The position numbers and the translations under genes were made by a program. From CAXXFQ01 sp963674475 (GTDB taxonomy: Bacteria > Planctomycetota > Planctomycetia > Pirellulales > Thermoguttaceae), in the NCBI GenBank assembly GCA_963674475.2, contig CAXXFQ010000033.1, positions 124,001-188,000 of the forward strand: a stretch of 64,000 nt of DNA. Reading direction: 5' to 3'. Under the pieces are notes generated by a model. It saw only the letters and a program-made list of their open reading frames with translations. It did not search any database and was not told the origin of the DNA. Positions 51,979-60,878 of the stretch are shown in pieces; position 1 is the stretch's first letter, and each line of letters opens with the position of its first letter.

Positions 51979-52923
51979 CTAGCTTTTTGACGTCGCCTTC
52001 TTTCGTTTGGTTTTGCGTCGGGTCGTTTTTTTAGGTTGAAGGGTGGCGTCCAACCGGTCAGCAATTGCCTTGAGCGTGTCGACCGCCTGAGAAAAGGTCT
52101 CGTCGCTGACCAGCGGCTCTTTCCCGGCCGCCTTGCGTCGGTTACGGATGAAGCAAAGTCCCCAAATGACTAGGGCGATGATGGCCGGAATCGAGAAACC
52201 GGTCGTCAACAACGCAGGGATCGCCCACCAGGGAAACGGGACACTCAGTACATCAACCGGTGGGATCTCGATGTCGGCTGGATTCGGTTGATCCAAAAAC
52301 GGAAGTAGTCCGTCTTCTTTAGGCGGCGGTTCCCACGGCGGGGCCCGGTCACCGTGTGCGGCGGTTACGGTCGCCTCTGCTTTGGGCAGTTTCTGGACGT
52401 ACTGCTTGATCGCCCCGGTGATCCGGGCGGCCAGTTCCTTCGGGTCGTTTTGATAGACCCCTTGAAACACGACCGTCGTCGGATCGCCGTACTTTTTCGA
52501 CCGAGGCGGCTGGACAATCACCGTCGGGTAGGTCTTGATCTTCAGCTTTGCAAACCGCCAGCGTTGGCTTCGATCGTCGGCCGAGTACTCTTGGTAATGG
52601 GCCCAAGACGACTTTGGGTCTTTGGGGTTGGCGATCGCCAAGAGCCAGGAATTGCTTCGCCAGGCCGCTTTCAACTTCACGCAACCCTTGCAGTTGCCGG
52701 TCGTGACGACCGAGACAAACCACTTGTCGGCGTCGCTTTGCGGTGGCTTAACCGTTTCGGCGTACAGGGCATCGGCATCGGTGCCGTAACAAACGCCCTC
52801 CGCTCCGGTGTACTCGACCATATCGCCGCGTCGAGTCGCTTCGGCCTGCATTCGCGAAACTTCTTCCGCGAAAATCGGCGTGGCCAAAAAGAAGAGGACC
52901 ACGATTCCCAAAAATTTGCGCAT
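51979..52923 (-). CDS. Exported thioredoxin-like membrane protein encoded by the prophage
   Basis: The chosen start (ATG 52923, AAGGA six bases before) gives 314 residues. A signal peptide (RKFLGIVVLFFLATPIFAEE) is followed by a thioredoxin-like domain with the redox pair TTGNCKGCVKLKAAW and the cis-Pro segment KIKTYPTVIVQPP, about residues 65-190. Then comes a proline-rich linker, one membrane helix (WWAIPALLTTGFSIPAIIAL) and a basic cytoplasmic tail ending KKTTRRKTKRKKATS. The thioredoxin part would face outward. Its place within head genes is odd for such a protein. It could be a lysogenic conversion or exclusion factor, or help fold disulphide-containing phage proteins (inference). Confidence 0.75.
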   Translation of the reverse strand: MRKFLGIVVLFFLATPIFAEEVSRMQAEATRRGDMVEYTGAEGVCYGTDADALYAETVKPPQSDADKWFVSVVTTGNCKGCVKLKAAWRSNSWLLAIANPKDPKSSWAHYQEYSADDRSQRWRFAKLKIKTYPTVIVQPPRSKKYGDPTTVVFQGVYQNDPKELAARITGAIKQYVQKLPKAEATVTAAHGDRAPPWEPPPKEDGLLPFLDQPNPADIEIPPVDVLSVPFPWWAIPALLTTGFSIPAIIALVIWGLCFIRNRRKAAGKEPLVSDETFSQAVDTLKAIADRLDATLQPKKTTRRKTKRKKATSKS

Positions 52924-52962
52924 AACCATTCCTTTTAAAAAAATTTTGTCTGTTTGAAGAGA

Positions 52963-53415
52963 CTAACCGGCCAAAAGCCTCCGGTAGGTAAAGGCCCGGA
53001 CGGTGGCTCGGATCTCCTCCCCGATTTGGTTTCGAACGAGGAGCTTGAACTTGAAGGGGGCGATCGGTAAATCAGTGAAGATCTCGCGTTGGGACTCGTC
53101 CTCGTCGAGATAGTTGGTGATGAACGTCGCGAGAGGGCCCTGTTTGGTGAGGTGCGTGTTGAAGTCAACCCCGTCCGACGAGTACAGTAAATACAACTCC
53201 ACATGGGCGTTGGCAGGCGTTTCGTAATAGGCGCACGTGACCTTGACGTCCAGCGTCAGGAACCGGTCCCGCGCGTCGGCGTTGTCGATCACAGACCCGA
53301 GGTAATGACTGCCAGTGGCGCCTCCCATGAAGGCGTTACTGATCCCCGTGACTCGCTCCGCCGCTTCGCTGAACCTCTCCTGTACGTCACGCCCGTTGGG
53401 CCAAGAGTACGGCAT
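52963..53415 (-). CDS. Phage structural protein of unknown role
   Basis: The 150-residue protein starts MPYSWPNGRDVQERFSEAAE with GGAGGAG six bases before the ATG, a strong site. The rest looks like a beta sandwich: FLTLDVKVTCAYYETPANAH, VELYLLYSSDGVDFNTHLTK, LPIAPFKFKLLVRNQIGEEI. No family is recognised; position suggests a minor head or fibre component. Confidence 0.6.
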   Translation of the reverse strand: MPYSWPNGRDVQERFSEAAERVTGISNAFMGGATGSHYLGSVIDNADARDRFLTLDVKVTCAYYETPANAHVELYLLYSSDGVDFNTHLTKQGPLATFITNYLDEDESQREIFTDLPIAPFKFKLLVRNQIGEEIRATVRAFTYRRLLAG

Positions 53416-53474
53416 CGGCTACTCCTCCTTTTTGTTTTGCTTACGCCTTGTTTCGTCGCGACTCTTTGATAGTC

Positions 53475-53678
53475 CTACTTAAGGCTGTCGACCCGTTTTT
53501 CGAGGCGATAGATCGTGGCGGAGTTTCGGTCGATCGCCTGGTGAGCATCGATTACCGTGTAGGCGATCCCAAATAGCAGCACGCCCGCGAGTAGTCCCCA
53601 CCAAAGGCCCCAACCAACGCCCTCGACAAAACCTTGTCGCCCTTTGTCCTGCGTTTCATTCGTTTCATTTTCACACAT
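53475..53678 (-). CDS. Small one-helix membrane protein, possible holin or spanin-like
   Basis: The 67-residue product starts at the ATG at 53678, two bases after the stop of the peptidase gene. It has a short polar start, one membrane helix (WGLWWGLLAGVLLFGIAYTV) and a C-terminal helix (AIDRNSATIYRLEKRVDSLK). Size, single helix and position after a secreted peptidase suggest a lysis gene such as a holin, but this is inference. Confidence 0.5.
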   Translation of the reverse strand: MCENETNETQDKGRQGFVEGVGWGLWWGLLAGVLLFGIAYTVIDAHQAIDRNSATIYRLEKRVDSLK

Positions 53679-53680
53679 GA

Positions 53681-54241
53681 TTACCACCATTTTCTGTAAG
53701 TTGCCCGCGCCGGATGCGGCGGGTAGTCCAAGACGACACACCACTGGCCGCTTGCCAAATGGAGCCGTCGGAATCGAGCGTCGGAATATTCGTCGATCTT
53801 CGTCGGGCTGTTGTTGTCGCAAACGAACCACGTTTCGCTTTTCGGGTCGTAACCCATGAGCGTCTGGAAGTGGGCCCGACCGGCACCGATCGCCGCGCCA
53901 CGGCCCGTCTCGCACGCCCAACGCATCCAGTCCCACGTGCTTGTGCCAGTCACGTTATAGATGCGAAGACCCCGTTGTCGGGCGTACTGGGCCACACGCG
54001 ACGGATAAGAGCCGCCACGCTGGGCTTTGCCGTAGATCGTGTCCCAGAGCAAAGTTGATGCTTCCGGGACCGCCTGATCGACGCCACAGATACCGATCGA
54101 GCACTGCACACAGCTACCGTCTGGGTTGCGATACCACTGACGGATCTCGCTCGGGACGTCGACGGCCAGCTCCGGTTCGGCCGAAGCGAGCATCGATGGG
54201 GCCAGCATGAACAAGAAAGAGACTAAGGCCGATCTCATCAT
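53681..54241 (-). CDS. Secreted papain-fold (C39-like) peptidase
   Basis: The start at 54241 gives 186 residues with a signal peptide (MRSALVSFLFMLAPSMLASA). The mature part has a candidate catalytic Cys in DGSCVQCSIGICG, a conserved aromatic ETGRGAAIGAGRAHFQTLMG segment supplying the His, and WFVCDNNSP supplying Asn. That order (C, H, N) is that of papain-fold peptidases such as C39. Paired with a small membrane protein gene it may be part of the lysis cassette, although its location between capsid and head-joining genes is unusual. It could alternatively process a phage or cell-surface protein. Confidence 0.6.
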   Translation of the reverse strand: MMRSALVSFLFMLAPSMLASAEPELAVDVPSEIRQWYRNPDGSCVQCSIGICGVDQAVPEASTLLWDTIYGKAQRGGSYPSRVAQYARQRGLRIYNVTGTSTWDWMRWACETGRGAAIGAGRAHFQTLMGYDPKSETWFVCDNNSPTKIDEYSDARFRRLHLASGQWCVVLDYPPHPARATYRKWW

Positions 54242-54345
54242 GGTTAGTTTTAGACTCCATGAACGAAAATTTCCGAAAACCAAATTCTGAAAAAGAGGTG
54301 TCGACGACCCGAAGGCCGTCGACACGAGAGGGAAAGGAGAGAAGC

Positions 54346-56421
54346 TTAGGCAGCCCCCTTCGACTTGACGCCGCCCCGTTCGTCACACATCGCGACGCCG
54401 AAATCGAAGTATCCACGCCACTGCATACCCAGGACATTGAAGTCGGTTTCGCCCGACTCGATCGTCGGAAGCCGTTTGCCGCGGAGGTAGGCGATTTCCA
54501 TAATGGGCGTGTCGTTCGGGTCGGCCAACAAGTGCCAGGCCGTCGAACTCGATCCGGGAATCGAAGAGAGGTTCAAGTAGGGGGAAACCTCCGGCCGGAA
54601 CTTCCCGGCGTGCGGGTTCGAAGTAGGCTTGGCCTTGTTGTTGGCCGGGACCTGGTTGACTTGGGTGTCGTTGTAAAGCTGACCGGCAAAGGTTCCCAGC
54701 CCCGTCGGGGTCAAGAGGATCGCCGGACGAACCAGGATCGGCTTCCCCGCGGCGTCGGTTTGATCGAGGAACTTTTTCTCGGCAACCGACAACGAGTCGA
54801 TATCCAACGCCGAATCGGCCCCATCGAAGTAGTTGCCATTGTCGGTCGAGAAGAAGTCATCCGGGTTCGACAGAAGCAGCGTAAAGACCGCCTCTTCCAG
54901 AGCCAAGGCAGACATTCGCCCAATCAACCGGGGGATCTGCAAGAAGGCGCCCATGTCGTCGTTGATCATCATCTGACGCGTCAGCGTGATCATCCGCCCC
55001 CAGGTGTCAAGCTGGTTGCTGTACGACTCCTCGGCCAATCCGGCGTGTTTCAGTTCGCCGTCGGGCCCGACCTTCAGGAAAGTCCCCGTGCCGGAAAGCC
55101 GGTAACGAGTGAACGACTTGAAATCGTTCGCGTCCGTCGATCCACAGATCTGCGTCGCCACCCCATTGACCGCCTGATACGCGGCCAGCATCGACTTGTT
55201 GGCGACGTTCCCCAAAATGCCCGAGAGGCTAACGGTTGAAAAACCGCCCGACGCCTGAATCAACCGCTGGTCCGCGCGAAACGCGGCCCGAATGGTGTCG
55301 TTGTCGATTCGCCCGGGACGGACGTATTCCCCGGCGGCTCGGATAACCTCGTAAACCAACGAATGCAGGCCGTACGATCGCAGGTCGGCCGAATGGGCGG
55401 CGTTCATGGTCCGCTCGTCGTAGCCTTGAGCAACGATCGCTTCGTCCATCCCGTTGGCCAGACACAAGGCCGCCTCGATCGCCTGCCCGGCCGGAGCCGT
55501 CTCGGCCGCATGGATCGCTGGAGCCGAAGGGCGAGACTCTCGCAAGACGGCTATCTCGACGTCCTTGAGATCCCAGTTATCCTCGATCGCCTTGGCCTCA
55601 ATGTCAGGGTGCTGGTCGCCGCAGAGCTTCCGGATCGCATTGATACGACGAAGTTCTCCAACCGCTTGCGATCGCATATCCTGGACCGGATCCACGACAC
55701 CAGCCGCTTGAATCGGCGTCTCGACATTTTCGGTTCCCGCTTGTTCGGCAGCCATTTCCGCATCGTACATGGCTCTGATGGCCTTGACGTTGCTTTCATC
55801 AAGGGTTTCGACGGCGAACCCCTTATCCTGCGCCCATTGAGTAAATTCCATTGACAAAACCTCCAGGTTTCCTGACGCGGCAAGCCGGGCCGACGTATGG
55901 TCGTCAGCGCCCAGGGCCACAAAACTAATCTCTCTTAAAACGGCCTTTTTGGCCACGTAAATCGGCCCTTCGAACGTTCGCCCGTTCGCTTCAATCTTGT
56001 GTCCTGCCGGCACGAACACGATATGCTTCGGATAGGCCCCAATACTGGCCTGCCACGGAAAACCGTTCTTGCCCGAACCGAGAACTTCCTTGGCCGCCGG
56101 ACCGGTCCCCGACACCAGCCCCGTCGCAGTCAAACACCCGTCGGCGGCCTGGATCGTGTCGGTATGACCGACGATGTCCGACGGCTGATGATCCTTGAAC
56201 ACCGGTCGCGATTGCCTGGGAATCTCCAACCCGCTAAGTTCGACAACCACCGGATACGGATACTTGGCCAGAAGCAACTGCCCGCCGGTGTAGGCGACCA
56301 TGTCGAATCGCTTCGGACCGTCTTCCTCGGTGTCATGCACGCTGATCGTACTGTCTTCGGCACAGATCAGGAGCTCTTCGGGCAGGCCGATCAGTTCAGG
56401 CTGCTTGTTGGGGTCCGGCAT
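54346..56421 (-). CDS. Fused prohead protease and major capsid protein
   Basis: The start chosen is the ATG at 56421 (MPDPNKQPELIGLPEELLIC), overlapping the portal gene by 26 bases; product 691 residues. Residues 1-200 resemble a capsid-maturation protease (GLPEELLICAEDSTISVHDT, RPVFKDHQPSDIVGHTDTIQ with a candidate His, SFVALGADDHTSARLAASGN with LGAD). Residues 200-350 are an acidic helical linker like a scaffold. Residues 370-691 have the HK97-type capsid fold (GGFSTVSLSGILGNVANKSM, GRMITLTRQMMINDDMGAFL, IPRLIGRMSALALEEAVFTL, GSSSTAWHLLADPNDTPIME). In lambda the protease, scaffold and capsid are separate genes; here they are one frame, and self-cleavage would release the capsid subunit. Confidence 0.85.
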   Translation of the reverse strand: MPDPNKQPELIGLPEELLICAEDSTISVHDTEEDGPKRFDMVAYTGGQLLLAKYPYPVVVELSGLEIPRQSRPVFKDHQPSDIVGHTDTIQAADGCLTATGLVSGTGPAAKEVLGSGKNGFPWQASIGAYPKHIVFVPAGHKIEANGRTFEGPIYVAKKAVLREISFVALGADDHTSARLAASGNLEVLSMEFTQWAQDKGFAVETLDESNVKAIRAMYDAEMAAEQAGTENVETPIQAAGVVDPVQDMRSQAVGELRRINAIRKLCGDQHPDIEAKAIEDNWDLKDVEIAVLRESRPSAPAIHAAETAPAGQAIEAALCLANGMDEAIVAQGYDERTMNAAHSADLRSYGLHSLVYEVIRAAGEYVRPGRIDNDTIRAAFRADQRLIQASGGFSTVSLSGILGNVANKSMLAAYQAVNGVATQICGSTDANDFKSFTRYRLSGTGTFLKVGPDGELKHAGLAEESYSNQLDTWGRMITLTRQMMINDDMGAFLQIPRLIGRMSALALEEAVFTLLLSNPDDFFSTDNGNYFDGADSALDIDSLSVAEKKFLDQTDAAGKPILVRPAILLTPTGLGTFAGQLYNDTQVNQVPANNKAKPTSNPHAGKFRPEVSPYLNLSSIPGSSSTAWHLLADPNDTPIMEIAYLRGKRLPTIESGETDFNVLGMQWRGYFDFGVAMCDERGGVKSKGAA

Positions 56422-57856
56422 GTTCTTCCTTGTTTTCCTTGAGAGGTTCCTTGACATCGCTGTCCGTGATGCCCAACTCACGCATCAGCTTGCGTTCCTT
56501 GGCGATCTGCCGGAACTCCACTTCCCAATCGCGGCCGATTTTGCCGTATTCGATCGCGTAATTGGTCGCGTGATTCGTGAGCTTCTTGTCTTGGGCGCTG
56601 GCCTCCTTGGCCGGGTCAACGTGTTCTTGACCGTCCCAAAACCACTGGTATTTGAGATTCCTCAAACCGTGCAATCCCAAGACCGCATCCACCAAGATCG
56701 CCTCGGCAAGCCACGCGGAAAAGATCCGCCGGAGCACGTCGTTTTCGATGTCGACCTGATCATCATGGACCGCCTTGTACCAATCCTGATGGTCCAGGCG
56801 ACCCGAAGCGTAGTTGTAACCACTGGAATTTCCCGCCACGACGTTGAACGGCATGTTCAAACAGCGGCCGATCTCGTTAAGGATCTCCCGCTTGAATTCG
56901 CCGTAGGTCGTCGTCGGTTGCTCGGCGTGCATTTGGCCGAGTTTCCATCCGGCCGGAGCGGTGGTCATCATACGCCGCTCGAGCGGAATACGATCCAGGG
57001 GGGCAATGTCGTCGCTCTCCCCGCCTGCGGGCGCATCGGTGTAAAGGATCGCCGCGAACTCGGCCGCTGTCTCGGCCGCTCCCAACACGGCCAACGTGTA
57101 TCGCCGCAACTGGGCGAACAAGGGCAGGGCGGGCGTGATATCCGGCGTGCCTCGCCTTTGTCCCGGTCGATCTTCCCGGAAATAGTGGATTATCGACTCG
57201 GCCGGAACACTGATGTATTCATCAAGGTAGGACGAATAGGTATCGCCCGGGTGATGCCGCAAAACGTGGTATTCGGTCGGGTTGCCGTACTCGTCGAACC
57301 GGATGCCATCCACGGCGTTTGGTTCGTCGCTCGGCAAAAAAGGGTCGGCGACCTGATCCGCTTCGATCAGTCGCAAGTCGAGCTTCACGGCCGTCGGCAA
57401 CTCGGGGTTGTAGACCAGCATCAAAAACGCTTCGCCGTCTCTCGCCCGAGACTCTCGCATATTGCGAAGCTTTTTGGCCAGGTCGACCGCCACGGCCCAC
57501 TCGGACCAACGCGATTCGATGTAACGGTTCGCCTCGGGGGCTTCCAAAAGCATCTGCAACCGCGGCCCGGTCCCCACGACGTGATGCCCCAAAGTCGAAA
57601 CGACCCCGCGTGCATAGCCGTTGTTGGCCACTTCGTACCGGGCCCGGTTGCGTAGGGTCCGTCGAACCTCGCTTGACGCGGCCGCGTTGGCCGAGAGCCC
57701 GTCGGCGGATGCCCAATGACGGTAGTTCTCGTCGGTCGTTTCGGCCGCATCGAACCGGGCCTGGATCGCCCGGCCTGCCGACGAATCCGGCCGCGCTTCT
57801 TTTTCGCACTCGCCTTGTCGCCGGCCAGGCCACAACCACTTAGGAATCAGATTCAT
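56396..57856 (-). CDS. Phage portal protein (lambda gpB family)
   Basis: The portal is the dodecameric ring through which DNA enters and leaves the capsid. The 486-residue protein has the lambda-family pattern: RFDAAETTDENYRHWASADG, TLRNRARYEVANNGYARGVV, STLGHHVVGTGPRLQML, the RDGEAFLMLVY segment, VDGIRFDEYGNPTEYHVLRH, ESIIHYFREDRPGQRRGTPD and LNMPFNVVAGNSSGYNYASG. Its ATG overlaps the stop of the gpW-like gene by four bases. The order terminase, W, portal is that of lambda. Confidence 0.93.
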   Translation of the reverse strand: MNLIPKWLWPGRRQGECEKEARPDSSAGRAIQARFDAAETTDENYRHWASADGLSANAAASSEVRRTLRNRARYEVANNGYARGVVSTLGHHVVGTGPRLQMLLEAPEANRYIESRWSEWAVAVDLAKKLRNMRESRARDGEAFLMLVYNPELPTAVKLDLRLIEADQVADPFLPSDEPNAVDGIRFDEYGNPTEYHVLRHHPGDTYSSYLDEYISVPAESIIHYFREDRPGQRRGTPDITPALPLFAQLRRYTLAVLGAAETAAEFAAILYTDAPAGGESDDIAPLDRIPLERRMMTTAPAGWKLGQMHAEQPTTTYGEFKREILNEIGRCLNMPFNVVAGNSSGYNYASGRLDHQDWYKAVHDDQVDIENDVLRRIFSAWLAEAILVDAVLGLHGLRNLKYQWFWDGQEHVDPAKEASAQDKKLTNHATNYAIEYGKIGRDWEVEFRQIAKERKLMRELGITDSDVKEPLKENKEEHAGPQQAA

Positions 57857-58038
57857 TGGGCCCCCGGAGGTACGAGTTTCGAAAGTCGGAGCCCACGAGA
57901 AGGAGACCGCATAGCCTGCTGCGTCTTCAAATAACGATCCGCTTCAATCTGATCCTTCAGCGAATGCGACTCGACCGTCAGGCCGTCAACGACGACCTTT
58001 TTCGGGCTCGCGGCTTGTTGCTCGATCGTTTCGCTCAT
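57853..58038 (-). CDS. gpW-like head-tail joining protein
   Basis: The 61-residue protein (start ATG 58038) has KKVVVDGLTVESHSLKDQIE followed by ADRYL, which resembles the gpW pattern of a DG-x-x-VE beta turn followed by SxxDLxxxIxxLE. The rest, RGLRLSKLVPPG, is a shared tail in such proteins. It lies between terminase and portal, exactly where lambda has W. It would sit in the neck below the portal. Confidence 0.7.
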   Translation of the reverse strand: MSETIEQQAASPKKVVVDGLTVESHSLKDQIEADRYLKTQQAMRSPSRGLRLSKLVPPGAQ

Positions 58039-58108
58039 CGTGATTCCTTTTGTGTTCTGCCTACACTAGTAATATCTGCAGAAACGCCAAAAGTGTCGCA
58101 CGATTGGG

Positions 58109-60184
58109 CTATTTTTTATTGAGCAAATCCGAAAGCTTCACCCGCTTGCGTTTTACGGTCTTGGTCGGTTGGTGGACGGCGAGAGACGCCCCCATGATGG
58201 AAGCCCCAACGGCGCACCCGCACACGCAATCGAGCCAATGGTTATCAGGTCTCGACGGACGCGGCTTCCATTCGTCGACCGTTCGCCCCCGGGCTTCAAC
58301 CTGGACGCGATACTCGGCCACCAGATGTTCACTCAAGAGCCGATGTCGCTCGGACTTCCGCCCATAAAGAGAAAGGCAACCCGGGTCGCCCATCGCCACC
58401 TTCAAGCGGCTGTGCAAGAACGTTTTCCAGTAGTTCGTGTCAATCAGGGTATACCGGACCTGTCTCTTCCCCGTGACGTTCGGCATCCGCCAATGGTGGC
58501 CGACCCGGTCACCCCGTTTCCGCTTGTATTCACTGAAGGGCCGTGAGCTGGCCCCCAGGAAGACCCCGTGGCAGGGCAGGAGGATGGAGGAATAGGGCGA
58601 CTGACGGCAAAACTGGTAAACGACATCGGTCGACTCCCCCCAGTTCGCGTCGATGAGCAAACGGTCGACCCGCATCTCGGCCCCATCTTCCCGGCGGTAG
58701 GGCAAGGAAAGGTGCTTGTTGCAAAAGGCATCCAACCCCGCGTAGATCGTCCCCTCGAGCCCAGCGGCCGGGGTGTGCTGTTGCAAGGTATCGGTCAGGT
58801 CGGCCATCGTGAAAAACGGCCTTGCCTGATCGGGGTAGGTACCATAGTCGACCAAGTATCCCGTGAAATTCTCCTCCCACGCGATGGTCGTCCAGTAAAG
58901 CACCCGTTTGTGGACGTCGACGTAAGTGATCAGGAAGCTTGCCCCAACAGGGATTTCCCCCGGCTGGTACCCGTTGGTTTTCGCGGCAATATCGTCGGCC
59001 GTCATCATGTCCGAATCGTCGATGTCGCCAATCGGTTCGTTTTGGTACTCGGAAAAGAAGGCTGCTTCGTTTTTGATCTTGAGATTCATCGCGTGTTGGA
59101 TCGCGGAAATCTCGTTCCCAAAATGCCGCTCAGGCCACGCGGCGACCGCCCCCTCGTCCATCGCCTCACGATGCTTTCGGTAAAACTCGGTCGCCTCGGA
59201 GCCGTCCCCGTCGTTTTTGAGAGAATCCCTACGGATCTCGGCGTAGCGATCCCAGAGTTTTTCGTTTTTGGGGAAGGCATACAAGAGCTTGGTCCGCTCC
59301 CCTTGCCAATCGGGGTGGATCTCTCGATCCAGAATCCGGTCAGCCATGTCGCCCGGCCGAATGACAGTACAGGCCATCAGCCCGGCGATCCGCTTGTCCG
59401 GCCCGGCCATCCCCAGGATGTCCGACCCCACAATTGCCTCGCGGCGCTCGCACTGGATCGCTGACCAGGCCGATTCGGTTGTTTGCGGATCGTCAACCAA
59501 GACCAGCTGAGGCCGCGCGACCGACCCATCCGGCCGCGCATAGTTTTGGCCACGGATATCCGACCCCTTCATTCCGGAACAAGAGATCACCACCCCGGAC
59601 GCTTGCGACCCCTTGATGGTCGGCAAGACAATTCGGTCCGCTAACCACTCGATTCGAGTCGGCTCGCCCTGGTACTTCTGCCCTTTTTGACGATGGACGA
59701 TCCGCTCCAGTTTCGCGATCGGATAGCACACCTCGGGAAAATCCTCTTTGAGGCGAGGGTTCGTTTCGAACCACATCTTGATCAGCTCAAGCAGCTCCTT
59801 CGACCGTTCGGCGCTGGCCGCCACGATCACGATGAACTTGACCGATCCGATCAGAGCGGCCCAGCAGCACGCGGCCAAGAGCATGACCGTCTTCCCCGAA
59901 CCACGCGGCATGGCAATGGCCGCCAAGTTGCCTTCCCGGACAGCCCGCTCGACCTTTCCAATCACTCGAAGGTGGTCCTCCGACCAGGCCAAGTAAAAAA
60001 CCTCGGGGAAGTAGGTCTCGCAGAAAACGCGAAAAGAGGCCACCGCCGCCGTCCGCCGGTCAGGGTCGACCACATCCGGGATGTCGCCGATGTCCTGCGC
60101 AGCCCGGGCGGCCGACGCGTTCCGTTGCGTCTCTTTGCGTTTCTTCTCTTCGTATCGCTGGGCAAGAAAGTCGTTGGTAGCCAT
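58109..60184 (-). CDS. Phage terminase large subunit (lambda gpA family)
   Basis: The ATPase and nuclease packs DNA into the prohead. The ATG at 60184 (MATNDFLAQRYEEKKRKETQ) gives 691 residues; the frame is open further upstream but without homology. ATPase motifs: a P-loop variant AIAMPRGSGKTVMLLAACCW near residue 90-110 and Walker B PQLVLVDDPQTTESAW near 205. The nuclease half has FLITYVDVHKRVLYWTTIAW (metal-binding Asp) and LLIDANWGESTDVVYQF. The C-terminus has VQVEARGRTVDEWKPRPSR and DNHWLDCVCGCAVGASIMG, as in GpA-type terminases. A separate small subunit was not found in the window. Confidence 0.93.
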   Translation of the reverse strand: MATNDFLAQRYEEKKRKETQRNASAARAAQDIGDIPDVVDPDRRTAAVASFRVFCETYFPEVFYLAWSEDHLRVIGKVERAVREGNLAAIAMPRGSGKTVMLLAACCWAALIGSVKFIVIVAASAERSKELLELIKMWFETNPRLKEDFPEVCYPIAKLERIVHRQKGQKYQGEPTRIEWLADRIVLPTIKGSQASGVVISCSGMKGSDIRGQNYARPDGSVARPQLVLVDDPQTTESAWSAIQCERREAIVGSDILGMAGPDKRIAGLMACTVIRPGDMADRILDREIHPDWQGERTKLLYAFPKNEKLWDRYAEIRRDSLKNDGDGSEATEFYRKHREAMDEGAVAAWPERHFGNEISAIQHAMNLKIKNEAAFFSEYQNEPIGDIDDSDMMTADDIAAKTNGYQPGEIPVGASFLITYVDVHKRVLYWTTIAWEENFTGYLVDYGTYPDQARPFFTMADLTDTLQQHTPAAGLEGTIYAGLDAFCNKHLSLPYRREDGAEMRVDRLLIDANWGESTDVVYQFCRQSPYSSILLPCHGVFLGASSRPFSEYKRKRGDRVGHHWRMPNVTGKRQVRYTLIDTNYWKTFLHSRLKVAMGDPGCLSLYGRKSERHRLLSEHLVAEYRVQVEARGRTVDEWKPRPSRPDNHWLDCVCGCAVGASIMGASLAVHQPTKTVKRKRVKLSDLLNKK

Positions 60185-60213
60185 TGGGTGCCGTGGGGTT
60201 CTTGGGGGGGAGC

Positions 60214-60546
60214 TTATACCGCCTGGTCGACCGATCGATATTCGACGCCGATGCCCAGCCGCTCGGCCAAGGCGATCTCCGCCTGGATCCCGACCGACTC
60301 CTTCCAGCCCGGCATCATCAGCACAAGCACCCGATCCGCCTTGCGAAGCATGTGAGAATCCACCTTCTGCCAAAACTGCCAATCACCCGGTAAGCCGTGA
60401 TCCGTCAACGGGTGGCTATGGACGATCGGCGAGAAGACGACCTTCCCTTCGCGAAGCAGCTCGACCGTCGCCCGGCAAGCCGCCTCATAGCGAGCCTGCC
60501 GAACTTCAAGATTCGGATCGGAATACGGCGAACAAACGTAAATCAT
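60214..60546 (-). CDS. DUF1937-family protein (nucleoside deoxyribosyltransferase-like)
   Basis: The 110-residue protein starts MIYVCSPYSDPNLEVRQARY, preceded by a perfect AGGAGG five bases before the ATG. It matches DUF1937 (IYLAxPYS...RvxxA, FSPIVHSHPL, DHGLPGDWQFWQKVDSHML, ADRVLVLMMPGWKESVGI, EIALAERLGIGVEY), a Rossmann-like family related to nucleoside 2-deoxyribosyltransferases. The function may be in nucleotide salvage or host nucleotide control. It lies just upstream of the terminase in transcription order. Confidence 0.85.
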   Translation of the reverse strand: MIYVCSPYSDPNLEVRQARYEAACRATVELLREGKVVFSPIVHSHPLTDHGLPGDWQFWQKVDSHMLRKADRVLVLMMPGWKESVGIQAEIALAERLGIGVEYRSVDQAV

Positions 60547-60878
60547 GCAAACCTCCTTGCGTGTCAAAATAGGAAAGCAACCAACCAAGCAGCCCGCTCC
60601 CCCAGCAAACAACCAACTCTCTATAACAGCCCGCCTAGTTTCCGGCCCCATAAGAGGGGTTTTTGGGTCGGAAGTACCTAAAAATCCCCTCTAGTGGGTG
60701 GTTGATGACGAAACGTCAACGGTGAAACGTCAACATTCAGTCTCCCCCTCCCTATAAAGCCCAAAACCCAAGAAAAAACATGAGGAAGAGATATATATGG
60801 TGATGTGTTGATGTTATGTGTTATATGCTTGTTTTATAGGGTTTTCTTGTGTCTGAAGCGTCAACAAGGGCGTTGACG
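60547..60878. other. AT-rich gap with iteron-like repeats (candidate origin or operator)
   Basis: No gene is seen. AAACGTCAAC occurs at 60,711 and 60,725, GAAGCGTCAAC at 60,855, and inverted copies of CGTTGACG at 60,871 and 60,882, the last two reaching into the end of the primase gene. Between the two groups, 60,775-60,850 is strongly AT-rich. Repeats flanking an AT-rich stretch next to a primase-helicase gene look like a phage replication origin (inference). Confidence 0.5.
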
